Source of the DNA: Artemisia argyi
Lineage: Eukaryota > Streptophyta > Magnoliopsida > Asterales > Asteraceae
Reading direction: 5' to 3'
NCBI GenBank assembly: GCA_030686995.1
Contig: CM060698.1
Location: 140,511,106 to 140,575,105 of the forward strand
DNA: 64,000 nt
The translations under genes were made by a program, and so were the position numbers. The notes under the pieces were generated by a model. It saw only the letters and a program-made list of their open reading frames with translations, ran no database searches and was not told where the DNA came from. Every line of letters begins with the position of its first letter. The stretch's first letter is position 1. Shown one piece after another: positions 38,128 through 49,469 of this stretch.

Positions 38128-38333
38128 ACCACGTATTAATATGAAAATTCATTTTGTGGATTTTGTTTAACGAAGTTTATGTGATTCCAGAATGTGCTCA
38201 CATGTAACACTTGTCTTAAGTGGTCAGTAGCAATTTCTTTATCCTATAGTAACCTACTCCACACTTGTCATATTCGGTACCAAAATTTATAATTATAATC
38301 TGAAAAAACGAGTATAGAATCGGGTGATGTTTT

Positions 38334-38530
38334 TGGTTGAGTGGCTAGGGACCTATTTCATCATCTCAAGGACGCGGGTTCGAGTCTCTCTTGCCATTTT
38401 CATCCCTTTTTACATTTTACACTTATGTGGTTTTTACATAAGACCCAGTTAATAAATTGTCAATCCAGTAAAATAAACATTGTAAGTAAGAAAAACTACC
38501 TTATGTAAAAATCATTGAAGAAAACAAAAG
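38334..38530 (+). mobile_element. tRNA-derived SINE-like element, copy 1
   Basis: Box A-like TGGTTGAGTGGCTAGGG and box B GGTTCGAGTCTC are about 40 nt apart, the layout of a polymerase III promoter in tRNA-derived SINEs. The downstream body shares TACATTTTA, ACATAAGACCC, TAAATTGTCAAT, AAAACTACCTT and AATCATTG with the copy at 42201. No target duplication was identified. Confidence 0.55.
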
Positions 38531-39393
38531 TTGTGTTGCTCTTAACACACATTTACTTGAGCATATTTGAGGAAAGTTTGTGTTAAAAAAAATTAAAAAC
38601 TAGAAAACTAAGGAGTGACTCGATTACAATTCTGAAAAACAAATATGTTTAAGAGAACTCAAAAGGGTTTAAAACTTTAAATGCTTAATGGTGACATTTT
38701 TCCAATAGAACACAAAAGTTGCTCCTCGGACCAGTAAACCTGGCCCAATGAACTTGATAACTGCTCATTTTCAAGTCATCAACGAAGCAGCATCATCACC
38801 TGCTGCATCCATAGTGCAAGTGAATTTACCATCTTCTCCCTCCATAAGGAGTGACAGTCTTGTTGGAGATCAAGAACAAGAGTGTACCAATGACTCTCAT
38901 CTCGGTATTTTATCAACAAACGGTGAAAACATGAATAACTACAACGGGGTGAGGGTGAATAACACCAAAAAAACAGCTTAGATGTTACTACTACTTTAGC
39001 TGCTGTCTGAATGACATCATACAACCCTTTGAAAACGCATGACAACATACCCAAGGCACCTAACAACGTTGGCAACAATGTTATGTGATGAAAGGTTCTA
39101 GACCCCTTAATTGAGAGGTCCACTGGAGGTTATTATTACTCAAATGCGATTTTTAGTAAGCAAATACATTTGAAAAACAAAAACGAATGCATCATTTGAA
39201 CAATCTTATTTCACTTTATAGACACACAAGACATTCATGCCAAAAGCTAAAAGATATATGCCACAACACATATGTTATCAAAAAGAAATGCAGGACTCAA
39301 TGGGCCGAAAGTCGTAAGCTTTCTAGTTTTGTGACATATTTAGGCTAAATCAACAATCCATCGTGATAGTTTTTGTTGCTGACTACAACTTGC
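38531..39393. other. Intergenic, nothing recognised
   Basis: Part of the sequence after the SINE (ACACACATTTACTTGAGCAT; CCAATAGAACACAAAAG) also follows the second SINE copy, so the pair belongs to a larger repeat. A 77-codon frame at 38748-38981 has no recognisable similarity. Confidence 0.5.
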
Positions 39394-41609
39394 TTACATT
39401 AATCTTAAAAGACAAAGCTTTTTATCTTTACGACGACAGTAAGTAAGTATGTGAGGAGAATATGCTGGGTTATGATAGTCAAAACTACCACTCTCAGTCA
39501 ACCTATGCACCATTCCAGTAAGCTTGTAGAAGTCTTCAGGATCAGAGGAACCATCTACAAAGTTATCTAAAATCATTAATCAAAAATGAAACCTCAATAT
39601 GTTACTACTCTACTACGTACAAGTCATTTGATATAGACATACAACGCCAAAGGGTTCAATTATGACAAGAAGATCTATTACATGTTTAGCAATTGGGATT
39701 TCAACTTTTGCAAGTTACATCAAAGGGGAACCAAAAAGAGCCAAATCCTAAAGTTCAAACAGCAAGAAATAAATGGAAGACTAACCTTCCACAGTTTCAT
39801 ACTTGAATTCGGATTCCAGGCGGGGTTTGGCCCGTGGTCTTTTCCCTGCATGAAAGATAAGGCATCAAGGAACAAGTCACAAAAAGAAAATTTGTAATTT
39901 ATGCAGCTTACTTAATCTAATAAAGTGCTATGTAGTTTATTGGGCTAGTTAGAGGTGACAAGCACTTCCTATTAGAATAAAAATATGACTTTCAATCCCT
40001 TCGACCTGTTTCAGCTTTGGCTAGGTTTTAAAAATGGCCCCCTTGGCCTGTTGAAGATGAGATATGTAACCCAAACCAACCCATTTTCATACAAATGGGT
40101 CAAAATTTATCACCTCTTAACTGTTTCAACAATATAAGAGGAAAAACTAGAGCTGATATATATGCCATTTTTATTAATTATAAAATGTGAATTGCAAGTC
40201 TGTAACAAGCAACAAGCACAATAGAGTATGTCAATGGGTTCTAAAAAGAAAGTGATAACTGAATCGGGACATGCGATACTCCGTATATTCACATACACTT
40301 TGGTTCATGATCCGTTAGCACAAAGTTCTGCAGTGTCATTGCACCACCGTTTTCACGAACACATTCGACACTGGTCTCATACACTCCACGTATCCCTTGT
40401 TCAATGGCCTCTATGGTCATGTAGAAGATATACTTCCATGTCAATTTATAGAATTTGCACTCCATGAATTTAGCCCCGCTGACCTGGTTGTCTTCGTCTT
40501 TGTTAACATACTAACAACATAGAATTAATTCATGTAAGCAAAACAGCTGGCAAGGGAGATGGTCTCAAAACTTGAAAGCAGGTGGAGAAATGTAACCATA
40601 CCATTTTACAAGATTTATTAAAGGTGTTAACCGCAAATTTTCCAAGTAAATCAACAACCCTAACATTATCAACCGTATGTAAATATTCCTTCAACAGACA
40701 ACGGATACATCTCATGCTCATTTGCACCCTGCCACACACACGAAATACGTGACGAAATATTTATGCGCCAGAATCGTGGATTTAGGTTTACATAGAAGAG
40801 AAGAGAAAAAGAGGGACGAATAACTGATACATACAGCTTTATCTTTCATTATAAATGAACTCCATACTTTCTGCTCCTTGTAGTTCAAATGATAAGGGCC
40901 GTGGTAATTATAAGAGCTCCCTAAAAAAGAAACACACACACATATCCACATTATCGTAGATTATAAACATAAATCTTTGTTTTCATCATAATACATGTGA
41001 AATTGTATTGACCTAATTAAGTTATTAATGATCAGAGTGCAATAAAAAAATAAAAACTCATATAACACAAGTAACATTAATAAGGAATGGGAATACATAC
41101 AGGTTATCTTGATCTTCTTCTTCTTCTTCGTTTTGGGTTTGGGTGGTGCAGGAGGCTTCGGAACGTAGGAGGTTTTGGGGTCGTATTTCCAGTCAAGTGA
41201 GCGATGTGTGGTAAGCAACAGCACAGTGAATCCAGGGCTCATAATATTTCAATATGGTTTTTGCATGCCTGCTGTTGGGGTTCTGCTTTAAAGACTCCCT
41301 GAATTTTGCTATTTTCTGAATCAGATCATACAGCCTCTTTGGAATTTCAGATGGCGCTGTCATGCACAACAATAACAATAATACTACGTAGTAATTAAGA
41401 AAGACGACAATTGTTAATGGAAAAGAAATTCATGCATACGTACTTGTGCTTAAAGTTGATACTAGTTTTTTTTAGGAGGTTTGACCTGCAGCAATAATGA
41501 GCAAATCAAAAATTGCTCAAATTATTGAAACACGTACACATATGTTAAACAAACAAAGAAGCTGATAAACTTACAGAAGAAGATGATGATGATGATGATG
41601 ATGTTTCAT
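39394..41609 (-). pseudogene. Cystatin-like multi-exon gene, probably broken
   Basis: The 3' exons splice well: 40297-40510, 39786-39845 and 39394-39566 are in phase and end at a stop. They encode KFMECKFYKLTWKYIFYMTI then EAIEQGIRGVYETSVECV and an acidic tail (VDGSSDPEDFYKLTG). The pattern of a FAVNTFNK segment (exon about 40610-40729) followed by YMTIEA...VYET resembles the cystatin/monellin fold of plant proteins. Upstream, exon 40835-40920 (YNYHGPYHLNYKEQKV) fits exon 41101-41356 (PKPPAPPKPKTKKKKK) in phase. However, the 41.3-kb exon changes frame near 41200 and the join to the FAVNTFNK exon also fails in phase. A start at 41609 encoding poly-His is only one possibility. A mis-modelled exon is the alternative to true decay. 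Confidence 0.42.
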
Positions 41610-42200
41610 CGTTAAGACGGAATACATAGAAAAGCTCAAAAGAACCTCATAATAAGCAAAAACCACTTTGGGCTACATAAGATGTACAAGCCCAAACAAA
41701 TCTCATAAGCAGAAGCCCAATGCACATGTTATACTGTAGTAGGTTTTTGATCGTTAAATAATTTTAAAGAGCAAAGTTTTTTGATCGACGCAAATTTTAT
41801 ATATTTTTTTGTTCATTATTTTTTGGATTTAATGAAGGGTTAGGGTCTTTTTTGCCATCAGGATTGTATATCGGCCGACCAATTCGCTGGTGACTGAGTC
41901 TGGCGAGTTGGAACTTTTGAACTGAACCAATCTCTTTTTGAACTAGGAACTGAACTAAACCAACCTCAGACTCAGGTTAATGAACTACAAAGGACTTGCC
42001 TAGGTGTTGAACCATATGCGTTTGTTTTGTACATTTCACACTTTATTCTTTCGGTAGGGAGGGTCACTTGTGGGCCGATTTGTGATTTGTGATGTAACCT
42101 TTATTTTTCAATATAGTTTAACAAAGTAATCTAAGATTTTTAAATATTATTTTGAATAATTTAAGTTTTGGCTTCATGATCGTTTGCACTATAATGGGTT
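41610..42200. other. Intergenic, nothing recognised
   Basis: Ordinary AT-rich sequence without supported features. Confidence 0.5.
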
Positions 42201-42370
42201 TGGTTGAGTGACTTGGGTGCTATTTCATCATCTTAACCAAACTCGTTCTCTTTTACATTTTATAGTTAAGAAGGTTAACATAAGACCCTTCGAGTTTTTA
42301 TAAATTGTCAATTTGTAGAATAAAGAATAAAAACTACCTTTCGTAAAATCATTGGAAACAACAAGTGGTG
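42201..42370 (+). mobile_element. SINE-like element, copy 2 (decayed)
   Basis: Starts TGGTTGAGTGACTTGGGTGC like copy 1 at 38334, but box B is degraded. The body words and the following ACACATTTATTTGAGCATG and CCAATAGAACACAAAAG are shared with copy 1. Confidence 0.45.
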
Positions 42371-45300
42371 TTGGTAAATCAGTCCGACTCTTAAGTTAAC
42401 ACACATTTATTTGAGCATGTTTTTGAAAAAGTCATGTTTCCAATAGAACACAAAAGAGGTGCTCAAAGCTCAAGTTGGGCCACAGAAGATGCTCAAGGCC
42501 TCAAGCCTAAAAAAACCTCATAAGCATATGCCCAATAGTTGGACCTAAAGCTCAATAGTTGCATCTAACACGTTTAACTTTCATATTGGAACCTGGTGTT
42601 GATGAAATATGTTGTAGTAGTTTTTCGATCGTGAAATAATTTTAAGGATCAAATTTTTAACCCTTGTAAGGTACTACCGAACACACATGTGGCTATCGGT
42701 CATGATGTCGAGGGTTCCCTAGATTTGGAAACCGAAAACACAATGCTAAGACCTAAAATAGAGAACGGTAACAAGAACACAAATTCGAAAAATATGTAAC
42801 TAACCATTTTATCATCTTGCGTCACATTATAAGATTAAGTAGTGACATAAGCAATCTCAAAAGTTTATTTAACTGCTAATATCTGGTGTTACGTCATGCC
42901 AACATAAAAAGAAGGTATACTAACTAGGTTAGATATAAATTATAATCAAGGTGCTTCTCAGTTAACACGGTGAATGTTCAAGTCTCGTCAGAGACGTATG
43001 CACGATAGTAGAGTGTGTGAGTTTGTGTTTGAAAACGACTATTATCATGCAAACTTTGATCTCCATATAATGATCATGCAAATATTGCATAGAAGCTAGG
43101 CTAAAAAAGGTAGTTCGAAACATAAAATATAATCGACTAAAAGCAAGTTATTTAATGCTAACTACAACATAAACCTTGTTGTTTTAGAAGGAAAATAACA
43201 TAAACCCGTGGGCTACTAACCAACGGTGGGAACCTTTGCAGACATATATTCTGTAAGTTTATACTTTTTGTCTTACATTTATTATATTCTTAATTTTATT
43301 ATTAATTAATAATAACTACGAGTACAAAACTTGTAGATATTGTAAATTTGGTTTATATAGATTTTAGATTTAAAGGCATGCATTTAACTAGAATTTAAGA
43401 CATGCATAATAAAATTAATATTGTGATATGATGATGCTCATACAAATTTACTTTTTACCAATAAACTTTTGACATATGACCTAGCGGTGGTACTATATAT
43501 ATGGTGCGTAATTACTGTCTACAACCAAAATGTTTCGAGTTCAAAAATTTTCGGGGACAATGTGGTTTATGTTATTGTGATGATATGATGCATATTTTTT
43601 ATGTGTATGTGTGTTAGTTTATTTATTTATTTATTTTTCTTCAAAGAAACTATAGAATATTCGCTGTAAATTTGAATCAAGTTTCGGGTTTGAGAATGTT
43701 CGACTCGACATTCAATGACACTCTTAAATGATCCTCATTACCAAATCAAATACGCTATACTTGCCGTGATTAATGGTTTAGCAGATTGCATTATTTTCCA
43801 TGCCAAAAATAAGGTTTGTATGAAAAATCTTCTCAAAACAAAATTGTCTTCTTTTGTTAGGTCTAGTCTTCGTCATCTTTGTATTTATCATGTTTGATGT
43901 CGACACTATTTAATTATGCATTTCCTTGGCAGCCACAATTAGCTAGCAACTTCTCAACATTTTAGAACTCAATGAACTTGTTTATACAAATCAAATCCCT
44001 TGCAAAACTCATTTTAATTTGAAATTTCTACCAACTATATACATGCATGCATGACTTCAAAATTATCGGCTCTAAACTATTAAATTCACCCATCCAAATC
44101 TTGCATCCAAGTAGCACTAATGAATTGTAATCATAGAACAAATGAATATAAAAGGAGTTAACTATATAGCATGAGAGTCACATGAAATTTGATTATTACC
44201 AAAAATACGCAAGCATTAGGTGCATGATTCACACATTAGGAAATTAAGATAGAAAATTCATGATAAAGACTACTTGCTTCATTTAGATTAAACGTAAATC
44301 ATTTTCAGCTATCGTGACCGGTTCTAATCCATAAAGATTTGAGGAAATAATTATAAAAAAAGAGACGAAAACCACATTCGAACAATATTTTGTGTACGTA
44401 ATGTCGATATGTTTGGTGCACAACCACTAATTTGCTTCAAATATTTCTATTTAATATTTAGAAATGTGGATGTTTCTTTACTTTGACTTCATATATATTC
44501 ACATGAACTGAAAAAAGTAGGTAAACATGTCATTCATGTAGAAGGCAAGGTATACCATCACAGAAATTGGACCATCTTTAGCCATGAAATTAAGTTTTAT
44601 ATTACACATGAGGAAAGTCTATATTCACGATTTTCTTTTTCAACATAAAATAGCAATGTATTTTCTTTCATGTCCTATTTAAGTACGTAAACTAAAAAGC
44701 GTTTTACTTAAGGCTACAAAATTTCAACAAGTATATCGATATGCACACATTGATGATGTGTCATACCTCATAATATGTCATGTGTCACTCTTCTTTAATT
44801 AAATGACATGTCAAAATGTGTATATTAGAACACTTATTGAAAAATCGCAACAAGTGGAACACTATTTTGTTCATGTACTCATATGAGACATGAAAGAAAG
44901 TATATTGCTATTTTGTAACCTAAACCTTAACAAGAATACTACACTTATATGACTTCTTTGCTTGTTTTGTCACTGTTATTAAGCTACTGTAGAAAATTTT
45001 GAACCTCTATATTATGTACCAAAGAAACTTGACCTTGCGACACCAATTTTTTTTAATGGCAAAAGAATATCAGTTGTAAAACTAGCAAAACAAAAACTAG
45101 ATTTGATAATCCATCAAAAATAAATAAATAGAAAACCCGAACCTAATACACCAAACACCCTTATAGAGGATTCAAACTCGAAACCACACTTAGGCAACTT
45201 CAAAAACCCTCACCCAAACACCACCCATATACCAAACTCAAGATAGAAAAACATTTTAATGGTATACCGACATATACTAGGGCATTTTCTAAAGAAAGAA

Positions 45301-45467
45301 ACTGTATTAAATTCTTATATATAAACATCATATTTGCATTGAACACAATACAATTCACCCGATACAAATTATACTAATGAAATGACATGAAAAAAACATC
45401 ATGCTAAACAACTAAAGAACACACACCCAAACTAGAAACAATAGCTAAAACTAGCTAGCCAGAGTGT
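42371..45467. other. Intergenic, nothing recognised
   Basis: About 3 kb without recognisable genes or complete elements. A box B-like TGTTCAAGTCTCG near 42970 could be another old SINE but has no supporting structure. Confidence 0.45.
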
Positions 45468-45484
45468 CACTAGTACAATCGACG

Positions 45485-46012
45485 CTTTCGGCGTCGACAT
45501 TTTTGTAACGTTGCCGTCGCCATGACGTCAGCAATATCTCGTCCCTTCGCCATGTCGACAGGAGCAATATGTCGGTGATGCCGCGTCGGCAATAGTTGTC
45601 CCGTCGACAACTGCCGACGACAATGTGGGTCTCACTTGGTTTTTTAGTCAAAGAATTTTGATGTCCGTCAACTTGTTCCCGTCGACATGTCGACGGGAGA
45701 ATAACACTAATTAATGTTTTAATTAGTAAACGCTAATCAGGTTTCATACGTCGCCGTCGACATGACGACAGTATTATTTCGTCAAGTCAACCAACGGTCA
45801 ACGTTTTTCTTAATGGTGCCGTCGACTTGACGACAGTCTTATTTCGTCAAGTCAACCAACGGTCAACGCTTTTCTTGATGATGTCGTCGACATAACGACG
45901 ACATCATTAAACTAAAAATATTTATTGTTTAATGTTCTCGTCGACATGTCGACAGGAACATTAAACTATTACTATTTTTTGTTTAATGGTACCGTCAACA
46001 TGTCGACTATAC
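45485..46012. repeat. CACTA subterminal palindromes, left end
   Basis: At least seven variants of CCGTCGACATGTCGACGGGA, spaced about 50-90 nt: near 45545, 45680, 45753, 45822, 45886, 45940 and 45991. They are likely binding sites for the element's DNA-binding protein, as subterminal repeats are in En/Spm. Confidence 0.8.
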
Positions 46013-47207
46013 CGAGGTTATCCTGCTAACAGTAGGCTGCAAACCAGCAATATTCCAAATTTTTTCAAGAAAATTTTTCGGAAAAATCTACCAAAACATG
46101 TAACAAGAAGCTATAACACTCAATATGAACATGTCATAACACATACAACTCGACATCGGCTAAAACACTTTAAAATTATCGCTAAACACCCTCAATATGC
46201 ATTAAAACATATAAAGTCTACAAAACGGGGTGTCGTAATATCTAAACCTAGCTGCCATATCCATAAATGTTTCAATATCTGCGATGTTCTAGTCGCCAAA
46301 AGGTTAAACTAACAAATAATAAGATAAAGGTCGCCAAAATAATGTTTCAACCATAAGTACAACACAAAATAACCAAGTTTGTACCTCTACATCCCCAAGT
46401 CACTCATCATCGTTATAAATATCCACATCATCGCCTTCGCCACTCCCGCTGCCGCCAGCTGGGCAACTACCTCCAGCGCCAGACCCACTGCCCGAGCCAT
46501 CTACTTGCAGAGAACCCGTCTGACTAATATAGTCGTTCCATTGCGGGTTGGTCGATACAAAACCGGTCAACAAAGCGATCTGCGCCTTCATGGCCTTACG
46601 TTCTTTAGCATCTTCCCGGCTCTTCTTCTCAGCCTCAGCAATCTTCTTTTTAGCATCAGCAAACTTAGAAGACATCTCGGCCATACCTAGAAACGAAATT
46701 ATCAAAATTTAAAAACAGTCATTGCAATACATAAATTGAGTTATGAGTAATCTATAATTAATATTATCACACTGTACATACCTGGAGGTGGAGGTGGAGT
46801 CGGGGTGTATGGTAACGGTGGCTTCCTCCTGCCGGGTACCACCCTACCCCGTCCGGCAATGTGACCCCACTGCTTGCCCTTCAGAACCATAGCAAGTATC
46901 TGATCCTCCGTATACGCCACCCCTGTAGGTGTATTCGCTCCCAGATCTCTCAGCCGAACCATCTCTTCCTATTTAGTTGAAAAAAATTGAGAAAATTAAT
47001 ATACATGTCAGGTTAATTACAAGATTATGTTTCAATGAATCATTAAAGTGCGTGTTTGGGGAAATAAATAAATAAATAATAAATTAAAAAAAAACGATAC
47101 TTACATACTGATACGTGGGAATCGCACTAGGCTTTACCTCTCGATGGATCTCGAGAAGCTTACAACCCCCACCAGGCAGTGTACCTGATCGTTGTAGTAT
47201 AGTATAG

Positions 47208-48532
47208 TGACAAGTACCGGGGGATTGATCGTTCAACTCAGGAATAGTGTCGCTAGGATTAGAAAGCCTAAAAACTAGGTCTAGAGGTGAGGGATGATTC
47301 TTTTTGTATTTTTATATTTTTATGAAAGCAATTAAAATCTCGGGTTTTGGAAGAGTGGGCGGAATTAGTTGCTAGCCAACTAACCCAAAAACTAAAGATG
47401 CAATCAAAATAAAATAACAGAAATGAAAATAAATCTAATTAAACTAGTGGTGTAAACAATGATGGGGAAAGTTGTGTTTACTTAGGTTTCATTACTCCCT
47501 AGATATCTTTTACAGGTTGATAGTTTGTTACAATTGCATGGATGACGGGTCGTATTCCTTAATACTAGTCGTAGGGCCGTGTACAATATTCCCTAACTCT
47601 ATAGGATCCTACTTCACTCCTATGTCGAGCCATTAGAAGCTCCTAACATGGGATCATTAGAATTCTCCTACGCATTAAATACAACCAAAAATCATAGTAC
47701 ACCTCTGATCATGTTTCTTAAGACGTTCAAGCATGTTACCAATGGAAGTCTGCCAGTTTTCTTAAGCCTAACATCGAATACAATCATCGTAACAACTATA
47801 AACAAACAATCAACCCATAATTAACATCTAGGTTTCACTACATCTAAGCAAACACAAAAGAGATCTAGCCGAGCATGTTAAGACAAGTGTAAGATATATT
47901 CAAGCAACACATAGACATATTGATTGAATTGAAAGAGTACTTATCTCAAATTGACATGAAAAGTTCAAAGGGTTGAAACCCTTGAAAAAGCTGGAAAAAT
48001 TCTACCTAGGGTTTCTCCCTCAAAGTTGCACACTAATGAATGAAATTTGGAAAACTATATATAGATTATACAGGGTGACGGCGTCATGAAGAAATCTGTG
48101 ACGCCGTCAACTCGCCGCCCATAATGATATCGGATTGCCTAGATCCACTTTTGACGCCGTCATGTGTGATTTTGTTCTGGGCCATCACTAATATTTGGAC
48201 CATGACGGCCTTGGGTGACGCCGTCATCTCTTATGTACAAAACTTTCTGGATCGTCATGTGTATAGTCCACATCCACCTCTTGTATTACTCGTGACGCCG
48301 TCATGTAGAAGCATGTGATGCCGTCAGGTACTGTTCCCGGCAAGGAAAATTAAGACTTTGCTGTTTTCTTCACTTTTATGCTCCAAAAACGTCCAAAATG
48401 CTTCCTTTTCCAGATTTCTCTCCAAAAGTACCTAAAATGACAAAAGGAACGATTTAGGGCAATATTTGATCAAATAAATTCGAATTCGGGCTTAAATGAC
48501 CCCTTAAAAACGGTTCATTTTTCGCCTCATCA
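47208..48532 (-). mobile_element. LTR-like insertion, ~1.3 kb
   Basis: Read on the minus strand it starts TGATGAGGCGAAAAATGAACC and ends near CTTGTCA (TG...CA). It separates two parts of the Transposase_24-like gene. No perfect target duplication was found and the left edge is uncertain by several bases. It has no coding capacity, so a solo LTR or short LTR-derived element is the best guess. Confidence 0.5.
48075..48328. repeat. Cluster of TGACGCCGTCA palindromes
   Basis: About six copies of the 11-nt palindrome TGACG(C/G)CGTCA or near variants within 255 bp, inside the LTR-like insertion. TGACG is the core of bZIP/TGA factor sites. Confidence 0.7.
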
Positions 48533-48694
48533 AATACTGAACCCGAGCCTCATCCTGTAACCACATACCATCCTTGTCGAAGTGTGTGTCGTAAAAGCTC
48601 TAGTCCTCTAGATGAGTGACGGGTACTGCTTGTCCTTGTTGTTCTGAAACTGTATATACACATGCATATAAGATGAAACAAATTAAAAATGACT

Positions 48695-48935
48695 AATGGT
48701 TCAGTGATCAAGGGGTTCAGGCTAAGTTTTAAGGGGTTCAGTGACCGGAGTTCATTGAGTGGGGTTTCAGGAGGTTCAGTGACTAATGGTTCATGATCAG
48801 GGGGTTCAGGCTCAGTGACCAGGTTCAGAAAGTAGGGTTCAGGGGTTGCGTTTTCCCACCAAAACCTTTCCCACCAAATTTTCTCACTAAAATCTTGCCG
48901 CCAAAACTCTTCCCACCAAAACTTCCCACCAAATC
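48695..48935. repeat. GGTTCAGTGA and CCCACCAAAA short tandem repeats
   Basis: Irregular repeats of GGGGTTCAG / GGTTCAGTGACC, then repeats of TTCCCACCAAAAC. They create a low-complexity minus-strand frame that I do not regard as a gene. Confidence 0.7.
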
Positions 48936-49057
48936 TGCTCTTATATACTAACATCTTATCCACGTAACTTCACAACCTCTTATCCTCAAAACCACTCAAC
49001 CTCACAACCTCGAAAACCACTCAACCTCAACCAGATGCAGCGATATAATCCTTTTAT

Positions 49058-49441
49058 GTGTACTTATGGAGCAGGAAATATAAACTAAAAAATAAAAAAA
49101 ATATCACATCAACCAAATACATTTATTATGCATGTCCTCTTTCGAAGCCAAGAGACAAAGGACATGGATGTGGATATTTTATGTGGAAGAGTGAATTTGA
49201 TGAACAACTACAAGTAATTTATTCTGCTTCAACATCTCACGATTCTGGGTGCACAAACTGCCATGAAAAAGATCTTAGGATATATATGCTGGAGGCACAA
49301 AAACAGGTGCTAGAGACAAGAGTCAGGGTGCTCGAGGCAAGACTTGAAATGGCAACGAATCCCGAAAACAATGACCACGCATGTCAGTCGGATGCAATAC
49401 TCTGTAACCTATTAGATGACATGGAAAATCTTCGTATGTAA
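49058..49441 (+). CDS. GRF-type zinc-finger ORF with coiled coil (partial)
   Basis: The frame encodes YACPLSKPRDKGHGCGYFMW, the second half of a GRF zinc finger, then after a variable stretch a coiled coil (LEAQKQVLETRVRVLEARLE). The first half of the finger, normally C-x-C-G plus an RTSxTxxNPGRRFY block, is missing or scrambled; the open frame begins with GTG, not ATG. GRF fingers bind nucleic acid and are common in plant transposon-borne genes. It sits in the CACTA element. The TTG repeat directly after it is where the solo LTR inserted. Confidence 0.5.
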   Translation: MYLWSRKYKLKNKKNITSTKYIYYACPLSKPRDKGHGCGYFMWKSEFDEQLQVIYSASTSHDSGCTNCHEKDLRIYMLEAQKQVLETRVRVLEARLEMATNPENNDHACQSDAILCNLLDDMENLRM

Positions 49442-49469
49442 TGTTGTTGTTGTTGTTGTTGTTGTTGTT

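Larger units (their letters stand above)
46400..48650 (-). pseudogene. Transposase_24-like CACTA protein gene (interrupted)
   Basis: Exons 46782-46968 and 46400-46686 give VRLRDLGANTPTGVAYTEDQ, ILAMVLKGKQWGHIAGRGRV, then a coiled coil (AKKKIAEAEKKSREDAKERK) and a Gly/Ser-rich, acidic end. The preceding exon, ending at 47105, has SGTLPGGGCKLLEIHREV. An upstream exon at about 48540-48650 encodes FYDTHFDKDGMWLQDEARVQ with an in-frame TAG just before it. Between them lies a 1.3-kb LTR-like insertion (47208-48532). These motifs match the plant Transposase_24 (Ptta/En/Spm) family, which associates with CACTA elements. The insertion and stop make it non-functional. Confidence 0.7.

Noticed and set aside
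42940..43010. Another SINE from a box B-like TTCAAGTCTCG
   Set aside because: No box A at the right distance, no tail and no second copy in the window.
45485..46012. CRISPR-like regularly spaced repeats
   Set aside because: Palindromic, variable, unequally spaced repeats in a plant transposon end; not a CRISPR array.
48550..48963. Minus-strand 137-codon frame with FWWEEFW and EPPET repeats
   Set aside because: Produced by GGTGGGAA and GGTTCAG short repeats; only its 3' end overlaps the Transposase_24-like exon, in another frame.
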